Part shown: piece after piece, positions 21,301 through 28,846 of the stretch | How positions within the stretch are numbered: position 1 is the stretch's first letter | How the letters are laid out: each line of letters begins with the position of its first letter | From: Ctena decussata | Lineage: Eukaryota > Mollusca > Bivalvia > Lucinida > Lucinidae | DNA: 64,000 bases | Direction of reading: 5' to 3' | Assembly (NCBI GenBank): GCA_963989385.1 | Contig: OZ022498.1 | Location: 1,991,501 to 2,055,500, forward strand | Program-made: the position numbers and the translations under genes | The notes under the pieces: generated by a model | The model's input: the letters and a program-made list of their open reading frames with translations, nothing else | Databases searched by the model: none | What the model was told of the DNA's origin: nothing

Positions 21301-22708
21301 TGCACACGAATTATGTAAAAACTATTTTATTATGGAGGTTTTACAACCGTTTCTAATAGAGACTTCGATGAAGCAGTGTTTAGAGAAACACAGCTTGCGA
21401 GGCGGTTTTGTTTAACTGAACTGAAACACACAGTCGAAATACTGGGTGAATAGCTAATTGGTAGTTTTTCTGGTTTTAGACAAGGATTCAAAGTTTGTTT
21501 ACATGCTGATGTAAGCAAAACCTTGATAGTAACTTTAGATACATCATGTCCGTGTTCACAGATGCACAATGAAAATTAGAAACTAAATTCTAAAACAAAT
21601 ATTTGACGTTATATAAGCTTTCCATTTTCAAATTTCAATTCACCAGACTTAGGGCCAGGAGATGTATGTTACAAATTTGTTTCCCTGGGCCTGAAAAGAC
21701 AGAAATGGAATATGGAATATCTAATTTACAAATTAGGTTTCTTTATTAATTATATTTTCCTCTGGTTCAAAACTGCCATATAACTGTGCTGCGTCATAAC
21801 AAAACTAACAAAGTGGCATGTGCCTGGACATATGTCCAGTCTGAGCAGAGTCTTTAATGTCAGCATGGCGCTAGCTCAGACCTACGCTACCCTTTAAGTG
21901 CACAGCAAAGAGTCTGATCAGACTGGGCGACTGCCCAGGCTGATCTGAGTGTTTATTGGGCGCACATGCCACTTTGTTGATTTTGTCGTGTCGCGGTTCA
22001 ATTTGTTTCTTTCACCGAGACTTAATGGCGCCATTGGTTCAGTTATAACAGCGTCTCTAAAACAGTTCTTTTCCACCTTTTTATATTATTCATGACTTTT
22101 TTTATATTCTTCTTTGTCCATGAATTGTTTCCTTTTTCTTCGAGTTCAGTCTGAAAACTGTTGGTGTCTTGTTTCACTGTACAGAACACACCCCCAGTAA
22201 TAAGCTCTTTTATGGCCCTGTTATATCCTTATCTACTATGTGAAATGGGGTATTTCCTTTGATGAAATAGCAGAGTCACTGGACAATTACATGACATGAT
22301 TATGGCACCCAATAAACAATAATATTCGTAATATTGATCCTCTGAAATAAATTTCAAATCATAAATTAATCTTAACCCTTTTAGAACCAGAACAAATTAA
22401 CAGTAAAACTCTACAAAAAGGCACAATACATACGTAAGCTGATGGGATTCTCGTTTTGAAACAGACATTTTCTAGAGTAAACTATCGTAATAATCCGAAT
22501 ATATTAGTAACTTTTCAAGTTACCTTGAGAACACGGTATTTCCGTTAAATGGTGAATTCGCTTCGATAAACGCAGCTAATATTGGAGAACTCTGTAGTGA
22601 ACCTTGTAGCGATCCTTGTTCTATTGTAATACTTCTTGATCTTGTTAACTTCCTGAAGTTCTCTCCGCAACTATCGGCACTAAATCTGCGAGGTATCACA
22701 TCTGACAT
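250..22708 (-). CDS. GLS: Glutaminase, kidney/liver type (5' nine coding exons; continues beyond the left edge)
   Basis: Glutaminase hydrolyses glutamine to glutamate and ammonia, usually in mitochondria. I rebuilt nine exons on the minus strand: 22524-22708, 19066-19162, 10782-10918, 9628-9757, 7147-7226, 3565-3728, 2919-3010, 1955-2013 and 250-316. All have GT/AG borders and matching phases. Total is 1011 nt, 337 codons, with no stop. Residues that match the known active site of human GLS are Tyr187 (in ASYIPQL), Ser224 and Lys227 (QSTVK), Asn273 (NPMINAGAI), Glu319 (LSERAT) and Asn326 (ADRNFA). The gaps between them (37, 49, 46, 7) equal those of human Tyr249, Ser286, Asn335, Glu381 and Asn388. 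The start ATG at 22708 follows an in-frame TAA about 60 nt upstream. The N-terminal 60 residues are Arg/Ser-rich and could be a mitochondrial presequence (inference). The remaining catalytic part and ankyrin repeats lie outside. Introns hold a mini-Polinton, LINE, Tc1 relic, SINE and MITEs. Confidence 0.93.
956..1092. repeat. Hairpin (short palindromic MITE)
   Basis: Arms beginning near GGAAATTGTTATCTG and ending CAAATAACAATTTCC pair through TTTACGTCT/AGACGTAAA around a small loop at about 1020-1033. No gene is seen. Confidence 0.75.
1097..1723. mobile_element. TA-flanked DNA transposon relic, 627 bp
   Basis: The ends CACTGCTCAAAATAT and, inverted, CACTACTCAAAATAT are each flanked by TA (1095-1096, 1724-1725), as in Tc1/mariner insertions. 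It has a poly-C tract near 1150 and no recognisable transposase. A similar left end occurs at 63391. Confidence 0.72.
1955..2013 (-). CDS. GLS: GLS exon 8
   Basis: The exon encodes [19 protein letters not shown], matching VMQFLNKMAGNEYVGFSNA. The donor TTCAGT|GTTAGT is chosen because only this end (phase 2) keeps the next exon in frame and gives human-like spacing to the SER motif. Confidence 0.9.
2606..2887 (+). mobile_element. tRNA-derived SINE, copy 1
   Basis: A tRNA-like head (about 2610-2686) with A box TAGCGCAATCGC and B box GGTTCGAATCC is followed by a body with CCGTCCCGACATGACC and an (ATCA)n tail. It is flanked by a 12-bp duplication TTAATGGCCTAT (2594-2605, 2888-2899). The anticodon arm does not fold properly, so it is not a working tRNA. 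It lies in GLS intron 7, right beside exon 7. Confidence 0.9.
2919..3010 (-). CDS. GLS: GLS exon 7
   Basis: The exon encodes [18 protein letters not shown]...DRFDY. Asn273 in NAGAI matches human Asn335. Acceptor TTTTCAG, donor TAC|GTAAGC. A SINE target duplication begins about 19 bp beyond the donor. Confidence 0.95.
3178..3420. mobile_element. Foldback MITE in GLS intron
   Basis: The ends GGGGTCGTATTTATAAA and, inverted, GGGGCCTATTTATAGAA are followed by inner inverted matches (CACTTGAGTCGTTGCTATG; TCCCTACAACTATAAA). No coding capacity. Confidence 0.8.
3565..3728 (-). CDS. GLS: GLS exon 6 (SxxK nucleophile)
   Basis: The exon encodes [19 protein letters not shown], then [17 protein letters not shown]. 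Ser224 and Lys227 form the beta-lactamase-like SxxK motif that carries out glutamine hydrolysis. Acceptor TTTTCAG, donor CAGA|GTAAGT, phase 1. Confidence 0.95.
4668..6065 (+). pseudogene. LINE reverse transcriptase, 5'-truncated
   Basis: An open frame runs from about 4668 to the TAG at 6063. It starts in the middle of the RT domain: [19 protein letters not shown], then the catalytic [10 protein letters not shown], then [12 protein letters not shown] and the thumb-like [11 protein letters not shown]-terminal Cys/His cluster ([17 protein letters not shown]) resembles the terminal zinc motif of non-LTR elements. Endonuclease and RT fingers are absent, so this is a truncated copy. Despite this the remaining 460 codons are intact, pointing to a young insertion. 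The clade (I/Nimb- or CR1-like) is not certain. It is antisense inside GLS intron 5. Confidence 0.88.
6066..6965 (+). mobile_element. 3' untranslated part of the truncated LINE
   Basis: A noncoding, partly GC-rich stretch follows the RT stop (for example a conserved-looking block 6540-6760). It ends near ATAAACTAACAAACTGTC at 6951-6968, just before a family B MITE. The exact 3' end is not defined by a clear poly-A. Confidence 0.5.
6980..7133. mobile_element. Palindromic MITE family B, copy 1
   Basis: The ends GTTCGAGGTTATAAAACTTG and inverted partner surround CAAACTCAAAATAAAGCAC and a core GAGCATGTGCTCGG. It closely resembles 53080-53230. Its right end lies about 14 bp from the GLS exon 5 donor. 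Confidence 0.9.
7147..7226 (-). CDS. GLS: GLS exon 5 (start of the catalytic core)
   Basis: The exon encodes [19 protein letters not shown] and ICSIDGQ, matching VADYIPQLAKFSPDLWGVS. Tyr187 corresponds to catalytic-site Tyr249 of human GLS. It is only 80 nt, with acceptor TTATTGTAG and donor CAGAG|GTAATC. A family B MITE ends about 14 bp past the donor. Confidence 0.93.
7709..9282. mobile_element. Tc1-like transposon relic with two opposed 3' ends
   Basis: Inverted ends TACTGGACAAAAAAGTTAGG lie at TA sites. On the minus strand, decayed transposase pieces are readable: VLF-like ...FTDES region near 8560-8520, [10 protein letters not shown] near 8410, and [14 protein letters not shown] near 8180-8140, which correspond to conserved Tc1 blocks. 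The C-terminal 400 bp (7930-8110) recurs inverted at 8880-9060. It has many stops and frameshifts, so it is non-functional. Confidence 0.8.
9628..9757 (-). CDS. GLS: GLS exon 4
   Basis: The exon encodes [17 protein letters not shown] then [17 protein letters not shown], matching CVQSNIVLLTQAF...IPDFMSFTSHIDELYE in human GLS. Acceptor TTTTATAG, donor GCA|GTAAGT, phase 0. Confidence 0.94.
9783..10521. other. GLS intron 3 interior, nothing recognised
   Basis: AT-rich DNA between exon 4 and the MITE at 10522. I see no exon with both splice sites and no element ends. Confidence 0.4.
10522..10747. mobile_element. Palindromic MITE family A, copy 1
   Basis: The ends GCCGCGACACGAGAAAACC and their reverse complement bracket two inverted internal blocks (CAGACTCAGATCAGCCTGG and its partner). 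This is a foldback element of about 226 bp in the GLS intron, next to the exon 3 donor. Confidence 0.9.
10782..10918 (-). CDS. GLS: GLS exon 3
   Basis: The exon encodes [20 protein letters not shown]...ERDVFHE. It matches the glutaminase segment ALKSTGLRTTDPRLKE in human. Acceptor GCTTTCAG, donor CATGA|GTAAGT, phase 2. A palindromic MITE ends only about 34 bp beyond the donor. Confidence 0.93.
10960..13095. other. GLS intron 2, left part
   Basis: No coding exon is seen. A minus-strand frame at 11227-11538 has no family resemblance. A T-run is at 11708-11724. The Polinton begins at 13102. Confidence 0.4.
13096..13101. repeat. Target-site duplication GACATC, left copy
   Basis: The six bases GACATC immediately precede the left AG terminus at 13102. 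The same six bases follow the right terminus at 18431-18436. A 6-bp duplication is the known size for Polinton/Maverick integration. Confidence 0.93.
13102..13979 (+). repeat. Mini-Polinton left terminal inverted repeat
   Basis: This 878-bp arm is the reverse complement of 17553-18430. It holds a GC-rich palindromic tip (GGCCACGCCC...GGGCGTGGCC, about 13122-13185), a pair of related blocks near 13290-13400 and 13440-13520 (GAGGCATAACTCTATAGCG in both), and three 52-bp tandem units at 13667-13822. Homology fades beyond the shared AACCTCACTGT near 13973. Confidence 0.92.
13667..13822 (+). repeat. Three 52-bp tandem units in the left TIR
   Basis: Units start at 13667, 13719 and 13771, each opening GTGGAAGGTCCACATATCC. 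They are followed to about 13900 by looser GATGTGGA/TCCACATC motifs. The array is open as a reading frame on one strand but encodes only a His/Pro repeat, so I treat it as DNA structure or protein-binding repeats and not as a gene. Confidence 0.9.
14928..15770 (+). CDS. Polinton penton-like (minor capsid) protein
   Basis: The predicted product is 280 aa, with ATG 14928 as the first good start. The pattern is that of Polinton/adintovirus penton, a single jelly-roll vertex protein: an N-terminal [11 protein letters not shown], then [11 protein letters not shown] and WEVALVEL at residues 25-48, a central [26 protein letters not shown] near 160-170, [19 protein letters not shown] near 200-220, HYVPVG, and a C-terminal [12 protein letters not shown]. 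These fit the family blocks (G-Y-s-s..L, LG-lG, lyVY-D, LHFR). The frame is intact, with no stop or frameshift, in an element that otherwise lacks capsid and replication genes. That suggests either recent activity or selection on this gene. The assignment rests on recognising the pattern, not on a search. Confidence 0.8.
   Translation: MKDFYLTLLSDGSLKSFPQNTQSSFTVRLDHPINIESEKWEVALVELITPSRVNNISENNNFFFLSFLDQAVLNAQGIDTTKDLCASGEGCHEYKLFLPEGNYNSPQHLVDEMQSVIDTKHGSLMKQINASISITYVKSTNRLKVVAQNPNQVRIRFPASLGQALGVNPDMSENPIGNERHAFKYGVDLNILHNRLYVYSDVVDYTYLGDVTAPILRVVPFENSKRSRQSHKEFVNMHYVPVGKSYIDQVHISIKGDTGKNIQFSSGKTLIKLHFRRRIK
15883..16293 (+). CDS. Small basic protein of the mini-Polinton (unidentified)
   Basis: The product is 136 aa from ATG 15883 ([10 protein letters not shown]); a non-ATG extension to 15868 is possible. 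The middle and C-terminal parts are strongly basic ([20 protein letters not shown]; then many K/R to the end), with a CRLCRAEI...LCR cysteine cluster near residue 67. The gene follows the penton gene by 112 bp on the same strand. A DNA-binding or virion-core role would suit the charge but is inference. I do not recognise the family. Confidence 0.6.
   Translation: MSGSSNNLTKAHCGLTSESSGLPVIPVVQKRKRNPSTFGQIRYLMKRLSTALDKRLREGRPLKYCRLCRAEIRSLCREEKEKQHKLKGYIHKKNKHLRRSRRTKNESGGQKCHRRSEAKEDINRQTGNKLELKPMK
16607..16801 (+). CDS. C2H2 zinc-finger protein of the mini-Polinton, first frame
   Basis: The ATG at 16607 opens [19 protein letters not shown] with RRHMSSGVC. This gives Cys-X2-Cys and His spaced as in a single C2H2 finger, with the final position Cys (C2HC type). 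An acidic Ser/Glu stretch follows. The frame stops at TGA 16799-16801, shortly after the coding continuation moves to another frame near an A-run at about 16779-16784. It is probably one gene with the next entry, broken by a 1-nt indel; an assembly error is possible. Confidence 0.7.
   Translation: MGRYQCKQCFREFARSDSLRRHMSSGVCKATTTMSDSEESTISEVSDVTTNRKYLKGMKGHWRI
16790..17294 (+). pseudogene. Zinc-finger protein continuation in a second frame (acidic and coiled segment)
   Basis: From about 16790 a different frame stays open to the TGA at 17292. It encodes an acidic region ([16 protein letters not shown]), a Lys-rich patch ([11 protein letters not shown]), [10 protein letters not shown], and a charged helical C-terminus. 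The first internal ATG is 16935 (119 aa). The composition continues the acidic tail of the upstream zinc-finger frame, so the two are likely parts of one protein of about 230 aa. Function is unknown; small zinc-finger ORFs have been noted in other Polintons. Confidence 0.6.
17553..18430 (-). repeat. Mini-Polinton right terminal inverted repeat
   Basis: This is the reverse complement of the left arm. A 288-bp block (17636-17923) translates to exactly the same 95-residue frame as 13609-13896 on the opposite strand, so the arms are identical over that block at the protein level. It ends ...CCCTTTACTACT directly before the second GACATC. Confidence 0.92.
18431..18436. repeat. Target-site duplication GACATC, right copy
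   Basis: Identical to 13096-13101 and directly adjacent to the element's right terminus. Confidence 0.93.
19066..19162 (-). CDS. GLS: GLS exon 2
   Basis: The acceptor TTTTCAG and donor GCA|GTAAGT are strong. The exon encodes [17 protein letters not shown] and then [11 protein letters not shown]. This matches the glutaminase N-terminal helical (EF-hand-like) region, LEDLLFYTI...HKF in human. It ends in phase 0 and joins [14 protein letters not shown]. The mini-Polinton sits in the intron that follows. Confidence 0.88.
19736..20204. mobile_element. MITE family A, copy 2, split by a family B MITE
   Basis: The left half (from ACACGACAAAACCAACAAAG) runs to about 19891 and the right half resumes after 20140 to ...GTGTCGCGACTCA. 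The insert is the family B copy at 19892-20140. Confidence 0.88.
19892..20140. mobile_element. Palindromic MITE family B, copy 2 (nested)
   Basis: The ends CCAGGCCCCGAGGTTATAAA and inverted partner enclose long inverted inner arms (CTCAGCTGAGCATGAAATTT). It belongs to a different subfamily from copies 1 and 3 inside the ends. Confidence 0.88.
21091..21253. repeat. Near-perfect hairpin MITE
   Basis: Arms of about 75 bp (AAGGAATGAATGTTATTTTT ... GGGTCACGAGCAAAG) pair around a CCCCTTCGGGG loop at about 21167-21178. Confidence 0.88.
21787..22001. mobile_element. MITE family A, copy 3
   Basis: A decayed copy: left end GCTGCGTCATAACAAAAC, right end TTGTCGTGTCGCGGTTC, with the paired CAGTCTGA blocks inside. 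Confidence 0.85.
22524..22708 (-). CDS. GLS: GLS exon 1 (N-terminus)
   Basis: This exon starts at ATG 22708 ([12 protein letters not shown]) and ends at donor AAG|GTAACT, phase 2. It encodes 61 residues rich in Ser and Arg with no recognisable domain, as expected for the variable N-terminus. It joins exon 2 in frame (AG+T = Ser). It is the least conserved exon, so the start is supported mainly by phase, the donor and the upstream in-frame stop. Confidence 0.75.
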
Positions 22709-22739
22709 ACTGTATCTATCAGTCTTATTAACCGAAGCC

Positions 22740-23348
22740 GCGTCTCTCAGATACTCAAATTATGCATTAATAATGCAATTAACAACATCGAATTAAAACC
22801 GACTGTGGCAGAGTATCGATTGTCATCTGCAACCGATAAAACAGATTATCGATTAATCGCGTGAATGGATATTCACTTGCCCCACAATTCTTTCTAAGCG
22901 AGTGCTGAATGCGGCCCAAAATGAGATGAAAGAAGTAAATATATTACAAAAACTATGATGAAGCAGTGTGTTGTCCTCAGTTTTAAAGCCCTTAACAATA
23001 AAGAGAAAATGATAATGTAACGCCTCGGCCAACTAATAAATGACACGGATGACACCTAGTGTTTATGGGGCGGTTAGAACATAATAATATTTTCATAAGA
23101 TATTATAATGAAAACATACTAGAAAGTCCTTGAGAATTCTAAATTCCAATGCATAATTTAAATATAAACTAGAAATAACTAGAAATTATTGGTTTACTTT
23201 GGTATATTCTCGGTGTTTAAAGTAAATGCAGACTGTTTATTAACAGAAATTTGATACGGTGCCATGAACGTAGTCGCAAGATGCACATTAAAGTATCGCA
23301 AATGCCCGATATGCAATGTGGTCAACGTTGTCATAATAAATTAAATTT
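22740..23348. other. GLS 5' flank
   Basis: Sequence upstream of the GLS start, which may hold the promoter and any 5' UTR exon. It is AT-rich with ATCGAT-type palindromes near 22830-22860. I cannot point to a defined promoter element. Confidence 0.3.
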
Positions 23349-23586
23349 GAGTCGCGACGCGAGAAAACCAACAAAGTGGTTGTGCGCCCAGCCCAGACTT
23401 AGAACAGCCTGTGCATCCACCCAGTCTGATCAGACTCTTTGCGTAGCGCTTAAAGAGTAGCTAAGGGACTAAGCTACCTCCATGCGGACAGCGAAGACTC
23501 AGATCAGACTGGGCGGATGCCCAGGCTGATTTGAGTCTGCGATGGGCGCACTACCACTTTGTTGGTTTTGTCGTGTCGCGGCCCAT
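23349..23586. mobile_element. MITE family A, copy 4
   Basis: A full-length palindromic copy with ends GAGTCGCGACGCGAGAAAAC and TTGTCGTGTCGCGGCCC. Confidence 0.9.
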
Positions 23587-24236
23587 ACACTTACAGATTT
23601 TGAACAATCCCACCAAAAGCTTGTCATAAAAAATTATAAGGGTATAAAATTAAAAGGAATTTGATACTAACACCTTTTTCTGTAATAAATATCAAAGATT
23701 AAGCAGAAACAAAATGAAGTATATGGACTTGATGGGACTGACTAGTAAATAGGACGGAAAGATCGGCAGATCTATAAAAGTTAAAGATCGTCGACCTTAA
23801 GCTTTTACCATCCCAGGTTAATGTAGGCTACGAAATTCAGGTCTGTGTGAGAAACGGTGCCTGATCACGTTGTGAAATGCGAGACCCAACATCCCCCCTC
23901 CCCTCCTTCCCTACCCCCATCCCCACCAGCACTCATACAACTTTGAAACAACGTTAGATATCAACCTTGCTTCCACGACAGGACTTACTACCACTAAGCA
24001 ACAAGATGCCATTTCAACCACAAAATGGGTCCGCTTCATGACAAGTTTGGAATTTGTTTATATGAAAAAATAATAAACAGACATAAAATCAAAAGTTGTA
24101 GCAATAAAAGAATGACAATAAGTAACTATTATTTGTTAATATTTTTTTCATGTCAAATTTAATATTTTAACATTATTTATGCCTTATTTTCTAGGTCATT
24201 TTGTTATAATCTGGATACTAATTTATTTACATATAA
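23587..24236. other. Intergenic spacer, nothing recognised
   Basis: AT-rich except for a C-rich run at 23893-23935. No exon, RNA gene or element ends seen. Confidence 0.4.
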
Positions 24237-24469
24237 GCCGCGACACGAGAAAACCAACAAAGTGGTTGTGCACCCAGCGCAGACTCAGATCAGCCTGGGC
24301 ATCCGCCCAGTCTGATCAGAGTCTTCGCTGTCCGCATGGAGGTAGCTTAGACCCTTAGCTACCCTCTGAGCACTAAACGAAGGGTCTGATCAAACTGGGC
24401 GGACGCCCAGGCTTATCTGGCTGCGCAGGGTGCACAACCACATTGTTGGTTTTGTCGTGTCACGGCTCA
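24237..24469. mobile_element. MITE family A, copy 5
   Basis: A full-length copy: GCCGCGACACGAGAAAACC ... GTCGTGTCACGGCTC, with the internal CATCCGCCCAGTCTGATC pair. Confidence 0.92.
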
Positions 24470-24769
24470 TATTATATTAAATTTTGTCTTTATTTGTCAT
24501 TTTTCGTCAACTTATATGAACTCTTTTAATACCCCAGAAAATTAAAATGTATAACATGTTTGGAAGCCTTATCTGTACAAACTGCGTTTAATTGAATGGG
24601 TACACTTTCAAGGAAATTGACACAGCCATTTTCATAGAGCTGGGTGTCCTCGATCGGAGAAAGGCACCTCAAGCCAAATAACGGTTGTACTGAGAACAAC
24701 AGCCAGATGGACATAAAGACATGGACGCACAGCTAGTCATGTTTGCGGTATACTGAATATATTGCAGTG

Positions 24770-27700
24770 GCCAACGCCGAAAAAACGGCGAAAACATTAG
24801 CGTTCTCCAGTGTTGGAAGAATACCGGAGGAAGTCCTCATTAGCGGTCTTTCAGCGAAAGAAATCCTCGAAACGGTCCTCGTTAGTGTTCTTCTGCGCTG
24901 GAAGACTGTCGAAAGAAGTCCTCATAAGTGTGATTCAGCGCTTGATGAATGTCGACAGCAGCCGTCAATAGCGTTCTTTATCGCTGGAAGAGTGTCGGAA
25001 GTTGTCCTCATAAGCCTTCTTCAGCGCAAAAAGACTGTCGAAGGCAGTCCTCATTAACATTTCAATAGCATTTCAGCCCGAAAGGATGTCGGTAGCGTGC
25101 CTCATTAGCCTTCTTCAACGCTGAAAGATTGTCGGAGGCATTCCTCATTAGCATTCTTCAGCGTTTGAAGAATGTAGGAGACAGTCCTGATTAGCCTTCT
25201 TCGGCGCTGGAAGACCAAGACAGAGGTCCAATTAGCGTTCTCCAGCGATTGAAAAAAGTTGGATCTTCATTTGCGTTTTTTAGCGCTGGACAAATGTCAA
25301 CAGAATTCCTCAATAGCTTTTTTAGCGCTGGAAGACTGTCGGTAGCAGTCCTAATTAGCCTTGATAATCGTTAATGGCTGTCGGAAGTATTCCCTATCCG
25401 CCTTCTACACCGCTAGTAGACTGTCCGACGAAGTTTTCATAAGCGTGCTTCATCGTTGGAAGACTGTCAGAAGCATTCCTCATTAGCCTTTTGTAAAATT
25501 GGAAGAATATCGGAAGCATTCCTTATTACCCTTCTACAGCGCTGGATGACTGTTGAAAGCATTTCTCCTTAGCCTTGTTCAGCGAAGGAAGACTGTTGGA
25601 GGCAGGCCTCATTAGACTTCTTCAGAGCTTGAAGACTGTTTGAGGAAAACCACATTAGCCTTCTACAGCGCTGGAAGACCTCAGGAGCAGTCCTCAAGAC
25701 TGTCTGCAGCACTGAAGCAGTCCTCATTAGACTTCAGTGCTGAAACACTGTATGAAGCAGTCCTCATTAACCTTCAGTGTAGGAAGACTGTCTGAAGCAG
25801 TCCTCATTAGACTTCAATGCTGAAACACTGTATGAAGCAGTCCTCATTAGACTTCTTCAGCGCTGGAGGACTGTCTAAAGCAATCCTCATTAGCTTTCTT
25901 CAGCGCCTGAAGACTGTCTGAAGCAGTCCTCATTAACCTTCAATGCGAGAAAACTGTCTGAAGCAGTCCTCGTTAACCTTCAATGCGAAAAGACTGTCTG
26001 AAGCAGTCCTCATTCGACTTCAATGCGGGAAGACTGTCTGAAACAGTCCTTGTTAGCCTTCTTCATCGCTTGAAGACTGTCTCAAGCTATCCTCATTAGA
26101 CTGCAATGCATGAAGACTGTCTGAAGCAGTCCTCATTAGACTTCAATGCGTGACGACTGTCCGAAGCAGTCCTCATTATACTTCAGTGCGGGAAGACTGT
26201 CTGAAGCAGTCCTCATTTGCCTTCAATGCGGGAAGACTGTCTGAAGCAGTCCTCATTAGACTTCAATGCGGAAAGACTGTCTGAAGCAGTCCTCATTAGC
26301 CTTCAAAGCGGGAAGAATTTCTGAAAGAGTCCTCAATAGGCTTCAATACGGAAAGACTGTCTGAAGCAGTCCTCATTAACCTTCAATGCGAGAAGCCTGT
26401 CTCAAGCAGTCCTCATTAGACTTCAATGCGAGAAAACTGCCTGAAGTAGTCCTCATTAGACTTCAATGCGGAAAGACTGTCTGAAGCAGTCCTCATTAGC
26501 CTTCAATGCGGGAAGACTGTCTAAAACAGTCTTTGTTTGCTTTCTTTGGCGCTTGAACAACTGTCTGAAGCTGTCCTCATTAACCTTCATTGCTGGAAGA
26601 CTGTCTTAAGCAGTCCTCATAAGCCTTCAATGCGGGTAGACTGTCTGAAGCAGTCCTCATTATCCTCCATTGCTGGAAGACTGGCTTAAGCAGTTCTAAT
26701 TAGCCTACTTTAGCCTTTGAAGGCTGTCTGAAGCAGTCCTAATTACCCTTCGTTGCTGGAAGACTTCTGAAGCAGTCTTCATTAGCCTTCCTCAGTCTTT
26801 GAAGGCTGTCTGAAGCAGTCCTCATTAGCCTCCATTGCTGGAAGACTGTCTGAAGCAGTCCTCATTAGCCTTCATTGCTGGAAGACTGTCTGAAGCAGTC
26901 CTCATTAGCCTTCATTGCTGGAAGACTGTCTGAAGCAGTCCTCATTAGCCTTCTTCAGTGCTGGAAGACTGCTCGAAGCAGTCCTCATTAGCCTTCGTTA
27001 TCGGATCTAAAGCAATCCTTATGAGCACTCTCCATCGACGAAAGCCTGTCGGAAGAAGATCTCATTAGCCTTCCTCAGAGCTGGAGGACCTCTATAGCAC
27101 ACTGTAAAAAATCCGTAGATTTTACGGTAAAATAACTGGCACCCAGCTGCCAGTCCTTTTACCGTTATTTTACGGACGCCCGTAAAAATTGCAGGACTCA
27201 TCAAGCAGAGTGAGGCAGAACAGAGCAGATGTCGTTTAGGTGAAATAGGCCTTCAACAATACAATGTAATTTTCGAGTGCGTCCAGTTAAAATAAAACTT
27301 CCATTTCGTAATTTCCAACACTGTCTTACAGGCAAATGCCCGTAAAAAATAACGGGAAAAGGACTGGCAGCTGGTTTCAAGGTATTCTACCGTAATATCT
27401 ACAATATTTTTTTACAGTGCAGTACTCATTAGCCTTAAGCGCTGGAAGGACGTTGGGCGTATTTCACCAGCCTTCTTCCATGCTGGAAGTACGTCAGGAT
27501 TGGTCCTCATCAGACTTGAGAGAATGCCAGAGGCGGTCCTCATCAACCGTCATCAGCGCTATATAGAAGAACATCAGGAGCGGTCCTCATCAGCCTTCTT
27601 CAGCCGTGGTAGAACGTTAGGAGCGGTCCTGATAAGCCTTCTTCAGCGCTTCAAGATCATCTGTTGCTGTCTGCATCAGCCTTCTTCAGCACTGAAAGAA

Positions 27701-28075
27701 CGTCAAAAGCGGTCGTCGTCAGCCTTGCTCAGCGCTAGAATAGCACCAAGAGTCCTCATACGCCTTCATCAACGTTAGAATAACGTCAGGAACGTTCCTC
27801 ATCTGCATTCCTCAACGCTAGAAGAACGTCAGGAGCGATCCTCGTCAGCCTTCCTCAACGCTGGAAGAACCACAGTAGCTGTCCATATTAGCCTTGTTCA
27901 GCACCGGCAGACGACAGAAGCGGTCCACATTAGCCTTCTTCAGCGCTAGAAGAACGTCAGTAGCTGTTCACATTAGCCTTGTTCAGCACCGGCAGAACGG
28001 CAGAAACGGTCCACATTAGCCTTCTTCAGCGCTGGAAGAACATCGGGAGCATTACTCATTAGCCTTCTTCTATAT
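24770..28075. repeat. 3.3-kb satellite, 40-43 bp unit
   Basis: About 75 tandem units run through this region. The best-preserved stretch (25700-26960) has a 40-bp period (GAAGACTGTCTGAAGCAGTC followed by CTCATTAGCCTTCAATGCGG). Flanking units carry CTTCTTCAGCGCTGG and are 43 bp or more. Units diverge towards both edges, typical of an array maintained by unequal exchange. Short open frames inside (for example 24743-25057, 27500-27778) follow from the repeat and are not genes. Confidence 0.93.
27105..27420. mobile_element. MITE inserted in the satellite
   Basis: The ends CACTGTAAAAAATCCGTAG and ...TTTTTTTACAGTG are inverted, with inner partners CTGCCAGTCCTTTTACCGTT / GGGAAAAGGACTGGCAGCTG. The satellite resumes on both sides. 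Confidence 0.85.
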
Positions 28076-28430
28076 GATTCATTCTGGTGCTGTGGATATT
28101 GATAAAGATTCCTGGACCTGCAGATATTTGCTCATTGTTATTTTTTAATACATCCACCTTTTCCTTGGTGTTTCGCTTTCGCACGCCAAGGGAATACGTT
28201 TTTGTGGGTGTTTCGACTAGAAAGGCTATTGTTTAAATCTTCATAGATACTCAGTTTGCCATACAGTTCTACTTTTTGTACATTGGAAGCACATCTGCTC
28301 ATAATACTTTTACCTGTTCAATGGTTTGTAGTCTAGTGGGTATCAATCGAATCCCGCCAAGCGATTCTTCCCTCACCTCTGGCTTTTGCAGAATACATAT
28401 GTACTTCATTTCCTTCACTATTGCATTTCC

Positions 28431-28536
28431 CACTGGGCTCATAGCGCTGAATCAGCGTCGAATAGACGCTGGTTCAATGTTATGACTTTGAACCAACTCT
28501 GGTTTAATGTTGATTCGGCGTTTTATGCCTGCAGGG
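28431..28536. mobile_element. Small palindromic MITE family C, copy 1
   Basis: The ends CCACTGGGCTCATA and ...TATGCCTGCAGGG surround GAATCAGCGTCGAATAGACG-type inverted core. A diverged copy of the family whose best ends are CCAGCAGGCACA. Confidence 0.65.
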
Positions 28537-28617
28537 TCACTAACCCAGGCTTGAAACGACCGAAATCCTGTTGAAAGGGCTGGAGAAAAAGAATCCACCT
28601 ATTCTGATCTAGCTTGG

Positions 28618-28846
28618 CACTCAACTGTAGGGTCGAGTCAGGTAAACTCGGACGGCAGATGAATTCGGACATACCATTGTAAACAGTGACAATCCAGATG
28701 AGACTGCCAAAATGAGCCGTCGCATCGGGATTTTCACTGTTGGCCCAGTTATTTTGTTTTAATTCCAAGCGACTGACATGTGGGAGAAACAGTGTCACTG
28801 TCCGAATTTACCTGGTGTCCGGATTTCGCTGACCTGACCCTATAGA
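28618..28846. mobile_element. MITE family E, copy 1
   Basis: The ends TAGGGTCGAGTCAGGTAAAC and inverted GGTCAGCGAAATCCGGAC bracket TTCGGACA motifs. TA flanks both sides. The second copy is at 63054-63241. Confidence 0.8.

Noticed and set aside
25700..26960. CRISPR-like array of regular repeats
   Set aside because: Units are contiguous without unique spacers, and the genome is a metazoan one. It is a satellite.
24743..27778. Reading frames of 92-104 residues in the 25-28 kb region
   Set aside because: They follow the satellite units and do not resemble a protein family.
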